Below, piece after piece: positions 42,764 to 52,700 of a stretch of 64,000 nucleotides of DNA (its first letter is position 1; each line of letters starts with the position of its first letter). A program made the translations under genes and the position numbers. The notes under the pieces were generated by a model. That model saw nothing but the letters and a program-made list of their open reading frames with translations, was not told where the DNA came from and searched no databases. The DNA comes from Hassallia byssoidea VB512170 (GTDB lineage Bacteria; Cyanobacteriota; Cyanobacteriia; Cyanobacteriales; Nostocaceae), in the NCBI RefSeq assembly GCF_000817785.2, contig NZ_JTCM02000012.1, forward strand, positions 1 to 64,000. Direction: 5' to 3'.

Positions 42764-43300
42764 TTAAGGTCGATGACTGCGACGGATTTCTGTGATTTGA
42801 TCTGCTACATCTAGAAGAGATTTTGGCATCTCTGGTCCTGTGAGAATGATATCGACATTGGCAGGGCGTTTTGTGAGAAAGGCTAAAACTTCGGTTTCGG
42901 GAATTAAGTTAAAGTTAATCGCCAAACTTAACTCATCTAAGACTACGAGAGAATACTTACTTTCACAAACTAGTTTTTGTGTATGTTGCCACAAATCTTG
43001 TAATGATTGGATTTCAGTATCTTCTAAATGTGGTGTATCGATACAACGTGGCAAATCACAGCGAATCCAATCTAAGTTTTGTCCCAACTGTATGGGGTGC
43101 TGGTGTCCTTGATTAATACCACCTTTGAGAAACTGCACTACTAACACTGGTGTGCCTTGACCGGCAATTCTCAGTGCTTGAGCCATAACGCTAGTAAAAA
43201 AGTTACGATACGAGCTAGTGAAAACTTGTACTAGTCCTTCAACTGGATATGGTAAGTTAAAAGTCGAATTTACGTTTTTGGATTCTAACTGGGCAACCAT
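42764..43300 (-). CDS. CobA/BtuR-like protein with a degenerate P-loop
   Basis: 178 residues. The overall pattern is that of ATP:cob(I)alamin adenosyltransferase CobA/CobO: VQVFTSS....MAQALRIAGQGTPVLVVQFLKGG, YSLVVLDELSLAINFNLI (Walker B), FLTKRPANVDIILTGPEMP and DVADQITEIRRSHRP. However, where CobA has the P-loop (GNGKGKTTA type) this protein reads SSYRNFFTSV, with no Gly-rich loop or Lys/Thr. It is therefore unlikely to bind ATP in the usual way. Convergent with the pyrimidine group. A structural or regulatory paralogue is the simplest reading. Confidence 0.8.
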   Translation of the reverse strand: MVAQLESKNVNSTFNLPYPVEGLVQVFTSSYRNFFTSVMAQALRIAGQGTPVLVVQFLKGGINQGHQHPIQLGQNLDWIRCDLPRCIDTPHLEDTEIQSLQDLWQHTQKLVCESKYSLVVLDELSLAINFNLIPETEVLAFLTKRPANVDIILTGPEMPKSLLDVADQITEIRRSHRP

Positions 43301-43647
43301 GATGTGATGTTAAATAAAAGACAAATGATTAAAGCGCTTTTGCGGTCGGTTTTTTCTGGCAACTCTGCTTGTACAATCAAGCTATTTTTAATAAAGTGTG
43401 GTGTATTTGCCAACTCGATTTATAGTCAATCACTACGTTTGCGCTAAAGTCAAGACTAGTTAAGATTTATATTATTGCTTGTTGTCAGTTCATTAATTGT
43501 CAAAATGAGAACACGTATCGTCAAGTTTAGAGCAATTAAAAAAGCTATAACTGTAGCTGAAAATTACTAAATGTTATATTGCCTGTTTGTTTGGGCAAAA
43601 CAGATTATTGTTGGTTATTAATTTGACAATATGAGGAGTGAGTATTT
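43301..43647. other. Gene-free divergent spacer, no feature seen
   Basis: Spacer between the divergent CobA-like and adenylate-kinase-like genes; both promoters should lie here. It is AT-rich with no STRR, hairpin or coding frame that I can support. Confidence 0.6.
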
Positions 43648-44202
43648 GTGAGATTTGTGATTTTGGGAGGTTCAGGTTCGGGAAAAAGCACTCAAGCGCA
43701 AAGGCTTTGCAGACACTTTGATATTCCGTTGATTTCCACAGGCGAAATTTTAAGGGAGGCGATCGCTAATATAAGCAGTAATGGTCGCCATGTGCAGCCA
43801 TATCTGGAAAAAGGTGAGTTAGTCCCAGATGAAACGACGATCGAGTTTATCCGAACTTGGCTGAACAAAAATGATATCAACAGTGGTTGGGTGTTAGAAG
43901 GTTATCCCCGTACAGCTTTCCAAGCTGAAGAATTGGATTTTTTATTGGACGATTTACAGCAAAAGTTAGATTGGGCAATTTATTTACAAGTACCAGAAGC
44001 GGTTATGGTTACTCGCTCTAATGGGCGATCGCTTCCGGATGACCAACCCGAAATCGTTGGGCGCCGCGTTGAGTTATTCTACGATCGCACTATGAACATC
44101 TTAGAATATTACGATCGCCGTCGTCGCCTATTAACTATCAACGGCGATCAGTTACCAGAGATGGTAGAGCAAAATATTCTCACTCTTGTGTCAGTTTCGT
44201 AA
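43648..44202 (+). CDS. Adenylate kinase paralogue
   Basis: 184 residues, GTG start with GGAG nine bases upstream. The P-loop is GGSGSGKSTQAQRL; canonical bacterial Adk has GxPGxGKGT, so Ser/Ser-Thr variants are present here. ISTGEILREAI (NMP-binding), WVLEGYPRTAFQAEELDFLL (the GYPR/GFPR motif) and a shortened LID (SNGRSLPDDQPEIVGRRVELFYDRT) follow. The lack of a long LID makes this a short-type NMP kinase. It phosphorylates AMP or another NMP; given its neighbours a pyrimidine (d)NMP substrate is possible, but that is inference. STRR follows. Confidence 0.88.
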   Translation: MRFVILGGSGSGKSTQAQRLCRHFDIPLISTGEILREAIANISSNGRHVQPYLEKGELVPDETTIEFIRTWLNKNDINSGWVLEGYPRTAFQAEELDFLLDDLQQKLDWAIYLQVPEAVMVTRSNGRSLPDDQPEIVGRRVELFYDRTMNILEYYDRRRRLLTINGDQLPEMVEQNILTLVSVS

Positions 44203-44211
44203 GAGGAAAGT

Positions 44212-44404
44212 GGGGGAGGGGGGGAGTGGGGGAGTGGGGGGACAAGGGAGACAAGGGAGACAAGGGAGACAAGGAGACAAAAAGACAAAAAGACAAGGAG
44301 ACAAGGAGACAAGGAGACAGGGGGACAGGGGGACAATTCTTTCTTTCTATTACCCATTCCCCATTACCCATTCCCCATTCCCCATTACCCAATTCCCCAT
44401 TCCC
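44212..44404. repeat. STRR array with strand switch
   Basis: GGGGGAGTGG heptads (44212-44240), GACAAGG/AGACAAGG repeats (44240-44332), core CAATTCTTTCTTTCTATT, then CCCATTCCCCATTACC heptads to 44404. Confidence 0.9.
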
Positions 44405-44465
44405 CCCGATCCCATTTTCAAGGCAGGTCTACAGTATTCTATATAAAAGTTCTGAGGCAACTTAA

Positions 44466-45209
44466 ATGGCTTGGCAGCGTCCAGACGGTCGGCAACCTTA
44501 CCAACTCCGTCCCATCAGCTTTGATGCCGGTTTCACTCGCTTTGCACCCGGTTCGGTGCTGACAAAATGCGGTGACACTCAGGTACTTTGTACAGTTAGT
44601 GTGACTGAAGGAGTGCCGAAGTTTTTAAAAGGAACTGGCAAAGGTTGGCTGACTGCGGAGTATCGAATGCTGCCAGGAGCTACGCAGCAACGGCAAGAAC
44701 GGGAATTAATGAAATTGTCTGGACGAACGCAAGAAATTCAACGTTTGATTGGACGCAGCTTAAGGGCAGCGGTTGATTTGGAGGTGTTGGGAGAACGAAC
44801 GTTGACTATAGATGCTGATGTGTTGCAAGCAGACGCAGGAACTAGAACAACAGCGATTACAGGCTCGTTTGTGGCGTTAGCTCATGCGATTTCTAAATTA
44901 TTGCAGCAAGGAACGTTAGAGCGATCGCCTTTGGTAAAACAAGTAGCAGCAGTTTCTGTCGGGTTATTGCAAGGAGAGCCATTTTTGGATCTAAACTACC
45001 TCGAAGACGTAGCCGCTGATGTGGATTTCAACGTCGTGATGAATCAAGACATGGGGATAATCGAAATTCAGGGAACTGCGGAAGAAAACAGCTTTAGCCG
45101 TATCCAGTTAAATCAGCTGCTAGATTTCGCTGAAAAAGGAATTCAGCAATTGTTAATCGCGCAACGAGAAGTGATTGCCGATCCTAGCTTGTTTTTGGGG
45201 AATTGGTAA
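44466..45209 (+). CDS. rph: Ribonuclease PH
   Basis: 247 residues, standard length. It has [46 protein letters not shown] at the start, [18 protein letters not shown], then [21 protein letters not shown], the RNase PH signature [20 protein letters not shown], and [20 protein letters not shown] phosphate-dependent 3'-5' exoribonuclease that trims tRNA 3' ends. The C-terminus ends FLGNW, whose last codons and TAA stop (45207-45209) lie within the GGAATTGGTAATTGG repeat that follows. Any original C-terminal tail has been replaced. Confidence 0.97.
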   Translation: MAWQRPDGRQPYQLRPISFDAGFTRFAPGSVLTKCGDTQVLCTVSVTEGVPKFLKGTGKGWLTAEYRMLPGATQQRQERELMKLSGRTQEIQRLIGRSLRAAVDLEVLGERTLTIDADVLQADAGTRTTAITGSFVALAHAISKLLQQGTLERSPLVKQVAAVSVGLLQGEPFLDLNYLEDVAADVDFNVVMNQDMGIIEIQGTAEENSFSRIQLNQLLDFAEKGIQQLLIAQREVIADPSLFLGNW

Positions 45210-45333
45210 TTGGTAATTGGTAATTGGTAATTGGTAATTGGGCATTGGGGAAGAAATTCCCCCTTGTCCCCCTTGTCCCCCTTGTCCCCCTTGTCCCCCT
45301 TGTCTCCCCATTCCCCATTCCCCACTCCCCATG
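45198..45333. repeat. STRR array with strand switch overlapping the rph stop codon
   Basis: TTGGTAA heptads (45203-45240), core GGGGAAGAAATTCCCC, then CCCCCTTGT repeats (45260-45305) and CCCCATT/CCCCACT heptads to 45333. Confidence 0.92.
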
Positions 45334-45420
45334 ATGTTAAGAGTTTCAAAAGGTAAAAAGGAGGATTGTCAAAATTTCGCTATTGTATTGCACAGAAGCC
45401 GGCAACGTGAGGATGAAGTC

Positions 45421-46146
45421 ATGAGCAAAAAAGTTGAAGTTCTATCGGATCAAGCAGCGTTAATTGCGCGATCGCTTGAATTGATTTTATCTAAGCTGGA
45501 AACTGCTATTCAAGAGCGGGGACGGTTTACAATCGCTTTATCTGGCGGTAGCACACCTAAGCCGTTGTATGAAGCGATCGCTAATCAAAAACTGACATGG
45601 GATAAAATCCATGTTTTTTGGGGAGATGAACGTTATGTCCCATCAGATCACCCCGATAGCAACGAATTAATGGCGCGTCGTGCGTGGTTAGATCGCGTTG
45701 ATATCCCAGCAACGAATATTCACAGCACCCCGACTCTCGATGGCGATCCAGCGGTGTCAGCAGCCAAGTATGAAAAGCATCTGCAAGAATTTTTTCGGAC
45801 TTCGCCTGGAGAATTTCCTTCCTTGGATGTAATATTGCTAGGAATGGGTGATGATGGACATACCGCATCTTTGTTTCCGCACACAGAAGCGTTAAAAGTA
45901 AGCGATCGCTTGATTACTGTGGGCAACAAAGACGGAAACCCCCGCATAACCTTCACATACCCCTTCATTAATGCTGCTGAATGCGTGATGTTTGTTGTCG
46001 CTGGGGCTAATAAACGCCCAGCTTTAGCTCAAGTCTTCGCACCCAATGCTTCAGACTTTACTTATCCATCTCGCTTAATTCAACCCCAAGGAGAACTTTG
46101 GTGGCTGCTGGATGCGGCAGCAGCGCAGGAACTAAAACAAGGATGA
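45421..46146 (+). CDS. pgl: 6-phosphogluconolactonase
   Basis: 241 residues from ATG 45421; the frame opens at 45238 through STRR DNA. It has the family signatures FTIALSGGSTPKPLYEAIA, IHVFWGDERYVPSDHPDSNELMARRAWL and LDVILLGMGDDGHTASLFPHT with the catalytic region, then RITFTYPFINAAECVMFVVAGANKRPAL. It hydrolyses 6-phosphogluconolactone in the oxidative pentose phosphate pathway, the main NADPH source in heterocysts and in darkness. TGAGGATG lies upstream. Single gene. Confidence 0.95.
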   Translation: MSKKVEVLSDQAALIARSLELILSKLETAIQERGRFTIALSGGSTPKPLYEAIANQKLTWDKIHVFWGDERYVPSDHPDSNELMARRAWLDRVDIPATNIHSTPTLDGDPAVSAAKYEKHLQEFFRTSPGEFPSLDVILLGMGDDGHTASLFPHTEALKVSDRLITVGNKDGNPRITFTYPFINAAECVMFVVAGANKRPALAQVFAPNASDFTYPSRLIQPQGELWWLLDAAAAQELKQG

Positions 46147-46486
46147 AGAATGAAACAGAATTCAGTTCTTGTGGATTCAGTCTTTCAGAATGTAATACAA
46201 GTAGAGTTTTCTACTGACATTATGTAAACTGCCTGTATAAGCGGGGGTCTTAAACCCATTCATTCGCAGCTTCGCACAGAATTCATCCGCTCATTCTGGC
46301 TTTTGAAAAACTGAATTCTTGATAAAATAACATTCGTGTTGTTTTATACTATTTTGCTGACACTTCATCCTTCAGTAAGTAATTGGTAAAACCAAAAGCT
46401 ATCGCTTTTTTCCTGTTCCTTGAGAGCGGATTTTTCTCTGCTTACCAGCATTATTTTACGATGATCTTGAACAAAGGCTTAAATCG
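46147..46486. other. Gene-free spacer, no feature seen
   Basis: Spacer between pgl and the FHA gene. It has no STRR or repeated hairpin. A small self-complementary stretch (GTAGAGTTTTCTAC, 46201-46214) is the only structure visible. Confidence 0.6.
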
Positions 46487-47344
46487 ATGATCGTCTGCCC
46501 TAACTGCAATCACCCCAACCCGGACGGCGCTGTCCAATGTGAAGCTTGTTACACTCCGTTACCAACGACAAGTAACTGTCCCAGCTGTGGAGCAACCGTA
46601 CAAGCAGATGCAGCTTTCTGCGGTCAGTGCGGTTATAACCTGCACCAAAGCGCAGCCGCAGCAGTTGCACCAACCGTCGCGCCGGAAATACCCTTGGAAG
46701 TACAGCCGTCAGCTACGCCTGACCCACTGTTAGAACTTTTACGACCAGATCCCTTAGGAGTCAGCGCAACTCCCAATTCTCAGCCTGCTCCCTCACCTTT
46801 ACCACCAACAGCGGTGGCAGCACCCCCAGAAAGCAGCACCCCACCAGCACCACCACCAACGATCGCCGCTCCACCAGAACCGGTCGCATCACCACCCGAA
46901 CCGATCACAGCTGCGCCGGAACCGGTCGCACCCGCACCACCCGCCCCGGAACCCGTACCACCCGCACCAGAACCGGTCGCAGCACCCGCAACTGTCGCCA
47001 GAACCCAATTACAACAGGTAACAGCGCGGTTAGTTCACGTCCAAAGCGATAGACAAATTGAATTGCCGCAAAGTCTCTCCGTGATTCATATCGGCAAACA
47101 AAACGACCGCATTCCCCCGGATGTGGATGTATCAGGATTTACTAATTCTGAAATAGTATCACGGATTCATGCAGATATTCGCGTTGAGGGAGACGCTCAC
47201 TATATCGAAGATGTAGGTAGTTCTAATGGCACTTACATTAACAATTTGCCATTGTTACCAGGAAATCGACACCGCTTGCGACCAGGCGATCGCATTAGCC
47301 TGGGTAAAGGAGACATGGTAACATTCCTGTTTCAAATATCTTAG
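46487..47344 (+). CDS. FHA-domain protein with N-terminal double zinc ribbon
   Basis: 285 residues. Residues 1-50 hold two zinc ribbons (CPNCNHPNPDGAVQCEACYTPL and CPSCGATVQADAAFCGQCG, each CxxC...CxxC). A Pro/Ala/Glu-rich linker (about 60-175; PPAPEPVPPAPEPVA) follows. The C-terminal FHA domain (about 195-285) contains IHIGKQNDRIPPD, the phosphothreonine-binding SRIHADI and GSSNGTYINNLPL, and GDRISLGKGDMVTFLF. FHA domains bind phosphothreonine, so this is a likely partner of Ser/Thr kinases such as the 4-Cys kinase at 20891. Single gene. Confidence 0.92.
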   Translation: MIVCPNCNHPNPDGAVQCEACYTPLPTTSNCPSCGATVQADAAFCGQCGYNLHQSAAAAVAPTVAPEIPLEVQPSATPDPLLELLRPDPLGVSATPNSQPAPSPLPPTAVAAPPESSTPPAPPPTIAAPPEPVASPPEPITAAPEPVAPAPPAPEPVPPAPEPVAAPATVARTQLQQVTARLVHVQSDRQIELPQSLSVIHIGKQNDRIPPDVDVSGFTNSEIVSRIHADIRVEGDAHYIEDVGSSNGTYINNLPLLPGNRHRLRPGDRISLGKGDMVTFLFQIS

Positions 47345-47436
47345 GCTCGCTCATTAATACTGGACACTTTCCGCTCAAGGCAATCTCCCCTTTCTGGCGT
47401 AAAATCCCAATCCTTTAAGACTCCTGGTTGAGCTTC

Positions 47437-47483
47437 GTAGTGGGCAATTTATTGCCCAACAAGCGCGTTAAAACGCTTACTAC
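47437..47483. repeat. GTAGT...ACTAC double-hairpin element, 47 bp
   Basis: Outer arms GTAGT (47437) and ACTAC (to 47483) enclose hairpin GGGCAAT-TT-ATTGCCC and a second stem AAGCG...CGCTT. The architecture and exact length match 50963-51009. Related single-hairpin forms are at 7815-7847, 7961-7995 and 56887-56920. Confidence 0.75.
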
Positions 47484-47584
47484 GAGCAATTCAATCAAGG
47501 AATGAAACACCTTAAACAGACAGTTAGCATAGATGAAACTACACTATGATGCAGTTAGGATAATTACCTTAAGGAAAGTGACCC

Positions 47585-48328
47585 ATGAGCGAACGTTGGA
47601 AAGATTTTGAACCCTTGCTCAAAAATGAAGCCCCGTCTGCTGTTGACCGTATGGGGCTTACCTGGCTAATTGCAGCGGCGATCGCCACAATTATCTTGTG
47701 GCAATTACCCGCAGGCGCTTACATTTTATACCCATTTACCATCCTGGCAACTTGGTTTCACGAAATGAGTCACGGCTTGATGGCGCTGCTTTTGGGAGGA
47801 CAATTTCGGAAATTAGAAATTTTTGGCGATGGATCAGGTGTAGCAAGTTATGCCATGTCTTTATCTTTAGCACCAATTGGACCGGCACTAGTAGCAGCCG
47901 CAGGACCAATGGGACCACCGATCGCTGGATCTGCTTTAATTTTGGCTTCGCGTAGTTTCAAAACCGCAACGCTAAGTTTAAAAATTTTAGGTGGTTTTTT
48001 ACTGCTTTCAACATTAATTTGGGTACGATCGCTTTTTGGATTAATCGCAATTCCCCTACTAGGTTTAATTATCTTAGCGATCGCCTTTAAAGCACCGCGT
48101 TGGTTACAAGGATTTGCAATTCAATTTCTCGGTGTCCAAGCTTGTGTAAGTACTTACCATCAACTTGACTATTTATTTAGCTATAGTGCAGGTCCCTTAG
48201 GACTTTCAGATACAGCGCAAATACAACAGCGCTTATTATTACCTTATTGGTTTTGGGGTGGATTAATGGCGATCGCATCCCTCGTCATCTTAGTCCAAAG
48301 TCTCCGCATTGCCTATCGTTCGCGCTAA
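47585..48328 (+). CDS. M50-like membrane metallopeptidase family protein
   Basis: 247 residues. Six or so membrane helices are present. Helix 2 carries HEMSH (FHEMSHGLMALLLGGQF), an HExxH zinc motif embedded in the membrane as in site-2 proteases and the M50B group. A glycine-rich segment GPALVAAAGPMGPPIAGSALIL follows, and a Pro/Asp-poor second ligand region is not obvious (TYHQLDYLF may contribute). No PDZ domain is seen. Intramembrane proteolysis is possible; the second zinc ligand should be verified. RBS AAGGAAAG upstream of ATG 47585. Confidence 0.82.
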   Translation: MSERWKDFEPLLKNEAPSAVDRMGLTWLIAAAIATIILWQLPAGAYILYPFTILATWFHEMSHGLMALLLGGQFRKLEIFGDGSGVASYAMSLSLAPIGPALVAAAGPMGPPIAGSALILASRSFKTATLSLKILGGFLLLSTLIWVRSLFGLIAIPLLGLIILAIAFKAPRWLQGFAIQFLGVQACVSTYHQLDYLFSYSAGPLGLSDTAQIQQRLLLPYWFWGGLMAIASLVILVQSLRIAYRSR

Positions 48329-48410
48329 TGGGTAAGAAAAACTATGAAAAAGCGGTGTCGTTGGTTTATAAAGATTTAATATTAAATTACAAAGTATTTT
48401 CGGGAGCAAC

Positions 48411-49718
48411 GTGAAGAAAGTTATTATTGTTGGCGCTGGTCCTGCTGGAGTTTTACTGGCACATTATTTATTGCGTCGCGGCACTCAATATAAAATAGAA
48501 ATCTACGAACGCCGTAGTGACTTACAAAAAGTTTCTTTGGCTAACTCTAGAACTATTCCTTATGGCATCAATGATAGAGGACTAAGAGCTTTGAGGAAAA
48601 TAGAGGGGTTAGAAGCAGCAGTTAAAGCAACTTGTGTAGAAAATCATGGCAGCATAATATATCAAAAAAATAAAATATTAGAGAATCGGTCTAAAAGAAA
48701 ATATTCATTTAACACTGACCGAACTAGTATATTAATAGCTCTCTTGTCACAATTAACTGACAAATCCGACAAGAAAGTTGAAATTCACTATGATTGCAAA
48801 TGCACTAGTGTTGATTTTGAAAGTAAAACTCTGAGATTTGAGAAAGTTCAAGAAACAGTACCAGAACAGACAGAAAAGTTTACGGTTGATTATGACCTAT
48901 TGATCGGTGCAGACGGAGCGCGTTCAATAGTGAGAACGCATCTTCTCAATACCGAGTTTTTTGAATTTCAGCAAGAGTATGCTTATGCTTGCTACAAAAC
49001 AGTTTTCTTATTAAGTAACAAAGAAAAAACAAGCAAAAACTTAAAAGCAAACTATCTTAATATCTGGAGAATAGAAGAAGGTATTACTTTTGGAATAGTG
49101 CCTCAACTAGACGATAAGTTTATTGGGATTTTATTCTTCCCACAAAAGACAAATAAAGTAGTTAATTTATCTACTAAAGAAGAGGTAATGGCATTCTTTC
49201 AGCAGAATTTGCCAGAGGTTGTGCCGCTAATTTCTGAAGAAGAAGCAGAAGCTTTCCTGAAAAGACCGATAGGAACACAATTAAGAACACGCTGCGATCG
49301 CTATCATTATGGTGACAGTGTGCTAATTCTTGGAGATGCTGCTCATGCTGTTTCTTCGAGTCTTGGTCAAGGTTGTAATAATGCTTTTGAAGACGTGCTA
49401 ATCTTTGATAGCCTTTTAGATGAGTATTCCGATCAATGGGCTACTGCTCTATAGCAGTTTACTATCCGCCGGCGACCAGACGCATATGCCTTGTGGGAAC
49501 TAGACGCAAATGTTATACCTGCATCTAAAACTTTATTTACTGAATTTATCTTGAGGGAAAGTCTTGCGAAGATGATGAATAAACTATTTCCTCAGTTTTT
49601 TGTGCCTCCTTTGCGAGAATTATTATCTGCTAGTACAATTCCCTATTCAGATATTCTTAAGTCCTATCAAGGTTGGATATCAAAAGTCAAAAATTCTCAT
49701 AAAAAGTTTTTGAATTAA
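48411..49718 (+). pseudogene. Kynurenine 3-monooxygenase-like FAD enzyme, split by one in-frame TAG
   Basis: GTG start (GGGAG five bases upstream). The first 347 codons encode a class A flavin monooxygenase: VIIVGAGPAGVLLAHYLLRRG (FAD dinucleotide fold), DLLIGADGARSIVRTHLL, and LILGDAAHAVSSSLGQGCNNAFEDVLIFDSLL. The last block is typical of kynurenine 3-monooxygenase-type enzymes. TAG at 49452-49454 stops translation at ...QWATAL. The same frame continues at once as QFTIRRRPDAYALWELDANVIPASK to a natural stop at 49718 (435 residues in all), with conserved C-terminal helices. One base change (GAG or CAG to TAG) explains it. The truncated product retains FAD motifs but loses the C-terminal lid/membrane helix. 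Confidence 0.85.
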
Positions 49719-49890
49719 ACAATATTATTAATTATCATCTTGTTATAAATGATATTTGTATAATATTGAACTCGTTACTCATCAACTTTTTGACTTTGCG
49801 AAAATATTTATGTATGGTTCGTTTTTTTCACAACTCCTCCACGGATTGCTATATATCCACCCCACCTCCCCTGCCCTTGGACTGAACCTG

Positions 49891-49967
49891 GACAAAAATG
49901 GACAGCCTTGTTTTTTAGATCCGCGATACCCAACGATACCCTCAGATGAAGGCTGTCCATTTTTGTC
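49891..49967. repeat. Inverted-repeat element B, copy 1
   Basis: Perfect 19-bp inverted repeats 49891-49909 and 49949-49967 (GACAAAAATGGACAGCCTT and its complement) enclose 39 bases including TAGATCC and GATACCC. Copy 2 lies at 53782-53848. Confidence 0.82.
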
Positions 49968-49984
49968 TATCGTTTGTGAAACCC

Positions 49985-50872
49985 TCACTCCTTCCTCTGT
50001 GCAATTCTCAACTTCGCAGAGCGCGATCGCACATTGTTGACAATTTCATCTTGTTTAGCAGTAATTGGCTTTTTTGTCAATACCCTTAACAACGGTGAAT
50101 TTCTCAAACCGTGTTTCACCAAACGGTCTTCCAAACTGTGAAAACTGATAACGACAATTCTGCCACCGGGTAAAAGCGCTTCTGGGGCTTTTTCTAGAAA
50201 TGTTTCTAAAGACTTTAACTCGTCGTTAACGACAATGCGTAAAGCTTGAAACACGCGAGTAGCTGGGTGAATTCTGCCATAGCGGTATTTGGGGGGGACA
50301 GAATAAGCGATCGCCTCAGCTAACTCTGTCGTCGTCTGAAACGGACGTTTTTCGACAATTCGTCTGGCAATGCGTCGCGAAAGTCGTTCCTCACCGTATG
50401 TAAAGAAAATATTTGCTAACTCTGTTTCATCCCAATCATTAATCACATCAGCAGCTGTTAACGATTGTCCTCGATCCATCCGCATATCTAAAGGAGCGCT
50501 AGAGCGAAAACTAAAACCCCGTGACGCTGTATCGAGATGGTGAGAGCTAACGCCCAAATCGGCGATAATACCAGAGTAAGTGCTTGCAGGAAATCTGTAA
50601 ACCGCAAAATTGCTCTTGATGAATTGTATGCGATCGCCAAACTCCCCTAATTGCTTTTTTGCGGCAATCAAAGCATCCTCATCTCGATCCATTGCGGTCA
50701 ATTGGGCATCTGGTGCAGCTTCTAAGATTAACCGACTGTGACCCCCACCACCTACGGTTGCATCTAAATAACGTCCACCAGGATGCACCGCTAAACCCTC
50801 AATTACCTCTCGACTTAAAACTGGCACATGAAAAAATTCTTGCGCCGCCATTTTCTCAATCTGAAGATCCAT
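49985..50872 (-). CDS. rsmH: 16S rRNA (cytosine-1402-N4)-methyltransferase RsmH
   Basis: 295 residues from ATG 50872; a second ATG at 50851 is an equally possible start, and the frame opens at a TTG at 50893. It has the family signatures [37 protein letters not shown] (SAM-binding motif I), [61 protein letters not shown], and [16 protein letters not shown]. It methylates C1402 in the ribosomal decoding centre. The C-terminus [14 protein letters not shown] is normal. Not in a dcw cluster here. Confidence 0.96.
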   Translation of the reverse strand: MDLQIEKMAAQEFFHVPVLSREVIEGLAVHPGGRYLDATVGGGGHSRLILEAAPDAQLTAMDRDEDALIAAKKQLGEFGDRIQFIKSNFAVYRFPASTYSGIIADLGVSSHHLDTASRGFSFRSSAPLDMRMDRGQSLTAADVINDWDETELANIFFTYGEERLSRRIARRIVEKRPFQTTTELAEAIAYSVPPKYRYGRIHPATRVFQALRIVVNDELKSLETFLEKAPEALLPGGRIVVISFHSLEDRLVKHGLRNSPLLRVLTKKPITAKQDEIVNNVRSRSAKLRIAQRKE

Positions 50873-50962
50873 ATAATTGAATATGTGCAACAAAACTAAA
50901 CATCAAACACGCATCCGCCGCTACCCTCTTTAACTTACCTTGTAGGAGCATTTACACGAAGA

Positions 50963-51009
50963 GTAGTGAGCGATGAATCGCTCAATTTAACGACTGAAGT
51001 CGTTACTAC
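50963..51009. repeat. GTAGT...ACTAC double-hairpin element, 47 bp
   Basis: GTAGT, hairpin GAGCGAT-GA-ATCGCTC, spacer AATTTA, hairpin ACGACT-GA-AGTCGT, then ACTAC. Both inner stems are perfect. It sits in the divergent rsmH/ndhH spacer, 89 bp before ndhH. Confidence 0.8.
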
Positions 51010-51097
51010 GAACCACCAAATTTTTTTTGTTGGCTGATTTGGTACTTACGCGGTTCTATTTTAAATTTTCACGCGCAGCAGGGAGAACACTGAATTT

Positions 51098-52282
51098 ATG
51101 GCAAGAATCGAAACCCGCACAGAACCGATGGTGCTAAACATGGGACCTCACCATCCCTCAATGCACGGGGTAATGCGGTTAATTGTCACACTCGATGGCG
51201 AAGATGTCATCGACTGTGAACCGGTCATCGGCTATCTACACCGGGGGATGGAAAAAATTGCCGAGAACCGCACTAATATTATGTACGTCCCCTACGTCAG
51301 TCGGTGGGACTATGCAGCGGGAATGTTTAACGAAGCTGTCACCGTCAACGCTCCGGAAAAACTAGCCAATGTTGCCGTTCCCAAACGCGCTAGTTACATC
51401 CGCGTCATCATGCTGGAATTGAACCGCATTGCCAACCACTTGCTGTGGTTTGGTCCATTCTTGGCTGATGTCGGCGCACAAACTCCGTTTTTCTATCAGT
51501 TCCGCGAACGCGAGTTAATTTACGATCTGTGGGAAGCTGCCACAGGTTATCGGATGGTAAATCACAACTACTTCCGGATTGGTGGTGTCGCGGCTGATTT
51601 ACCCTACGGTTGGATAGATAAATGTTTGGATTTTTGCGACTATTTTATCCCAAAAGTAGACGAATACGAACGCTTAGTTACCGATAACCCGATTTTCCGC
51701 CGTCGTGTTGAGGGTGTTGGTACAATTACTCGCGAAGAAGCAATTAACTGGGGATTATCTGGTCCGATGTTACGCTCTTCTGGGGTGCAGTGGGATTTGC
51801 GGAAAGTTGACCACTACGAATGTTACGACGATTTCGACTGGGATGTGCATTGGGAAACTGCGGGTGATTGCTTCGCTCGATACGTCGTGCGGATGCGAGA
51901 AATGCGCGAATCGGTGAAGATTATTCGTCAAGCGATCGCCAAACTTCCTGGTGGACCTTTTGAGAACTTAGAAGCCAAGCGCATGGCTGCTGGTAAAAAA
52001 TCCGAGTGGGATGCTTTTGATTACCAGTATATTGGCAAGAAAATTTCCCCCACCTTCAAAATTCCCAAAGGAGAAATTTACTCCCGCGTCGAAAGCGGTA
52101 AAGGTGAACTGGGAATTTATCTCATAGGCGATGATAACGTCTTCCCTTGGCGGTGGAAAATTCGCGCTGCTGATTTCAACAACGTGCAAATTATACCTCA
52201 TTTACTGCGAGGCGTGAAGTTAGCAGATATTGTCGTAATTCTCGGCAGTATTGACATCATCATGGGGTCAGTAGATAGATAG
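51098..52282 (+). CDS. ndhH: NAD(P)H-quinone oxidoreductase subunit H
   Basis: 394 residues, exact NdhH size. It has [47 protein letters not shown] (49-kDa subunit signature), [62 protein letters not shown] and the C-terminal [31 protein letters not shown] peripheral-arm subunit of the cyanobacterial NDH-1 complex (respiration, cyclic electron flow, CO2 uptake) lining the plastoquinone channel with NdhK. Encoded alone, as usual in cyanobacteria. A strong hairpin follows at 52308. Confidence 0.98.
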   Translation: MARIETRTEPMVLNMGPHHPSMHGVMRLIVTLDGEDVIDCEPVIGYLHRGMEKIAENRTNIMYVPYVSRWDYAAGMFNEAVTVNAPEKLANVAVPKRASYIRVIMLELNRIANHLLWFGPFLADVGAQTPFFYQFRERELIYDLWEAATGYRMVNHNYFRIGGVAADLPYGWIDKCLDFCDYFIPKVDEYERLVTDNPIFRRRVEGVGTITREEAINWGLSGPMLRSSGVQWDLRKVDHYECYDDFDWDVHWETAGDCFARYVVRMREMRESVKIIRQAIAKLPGGPFENLEAKRMAAGKKSEWDAFDYQYIGKKISPTFKIPKGEIYSRVESGKGELGIYLIGDDNVFPWRWKIRAADFNNVQIIPHLLRGVKLADIVVILGSIDIIMGSVDR

Positions 52283-52307
52283 GCAATAAGCCTCTTTCTC
52301 GTTTCTC

Positions 52308-52331
52308 GTTCCCAGGCTCAAGCCTGGGAAC
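52308..52331. terminator. Hairpin downstream of ndhH
   Basis: GTTCCCAGGCT, loop CA, AGCCTGGGAAC: perfect 11-bp stem 25 bp after the ndhH stop, without a T-run. This sequence is also a common dispersed cyanobacterial repeat. It is followed by a GGGGCTGCTGCC motif at 52342. Confidence 0.7.
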
Positions 52332-52354
52332 GCAATTATAGGGGCTGCTGCCTC

Positions 52355-52700
52355 GTAACTTTTAAAAAAAGTGCAATATTTCAACATAACCCAATTATTG
52401 TAATTATATTAGTTCATAAATAAATGTGATTTTTAACACACTCAAAGTTCTTATTAAATAATAATTAAAAACAGTGTTTATGACGGAGATTTTGGGAAAA
52501 TAATGATAGTTTTATATTTTATTTATATTTTTGCCTTGTAGCTATTGTAAATTCTTAATTTTTTATTTTAAATTTGCCAAAACAGTTAACTGGTAATATG
52601 ATTGCAGAAAAAATTAATCGCTGTTGTCAGGTAGGGATTTATTTAGATAGAGGTCTGATAAGTTACCATATAAATTCAAGAATATTTACTGAGCAGTCAT
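52355..52700. other. AT-rich gene-free spacer, no feature seen
   Basis: Long AT-rich spacer before the GAF gene with no repeat family member, hairpin or coding frame that I can support. Confidence 0.6.
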
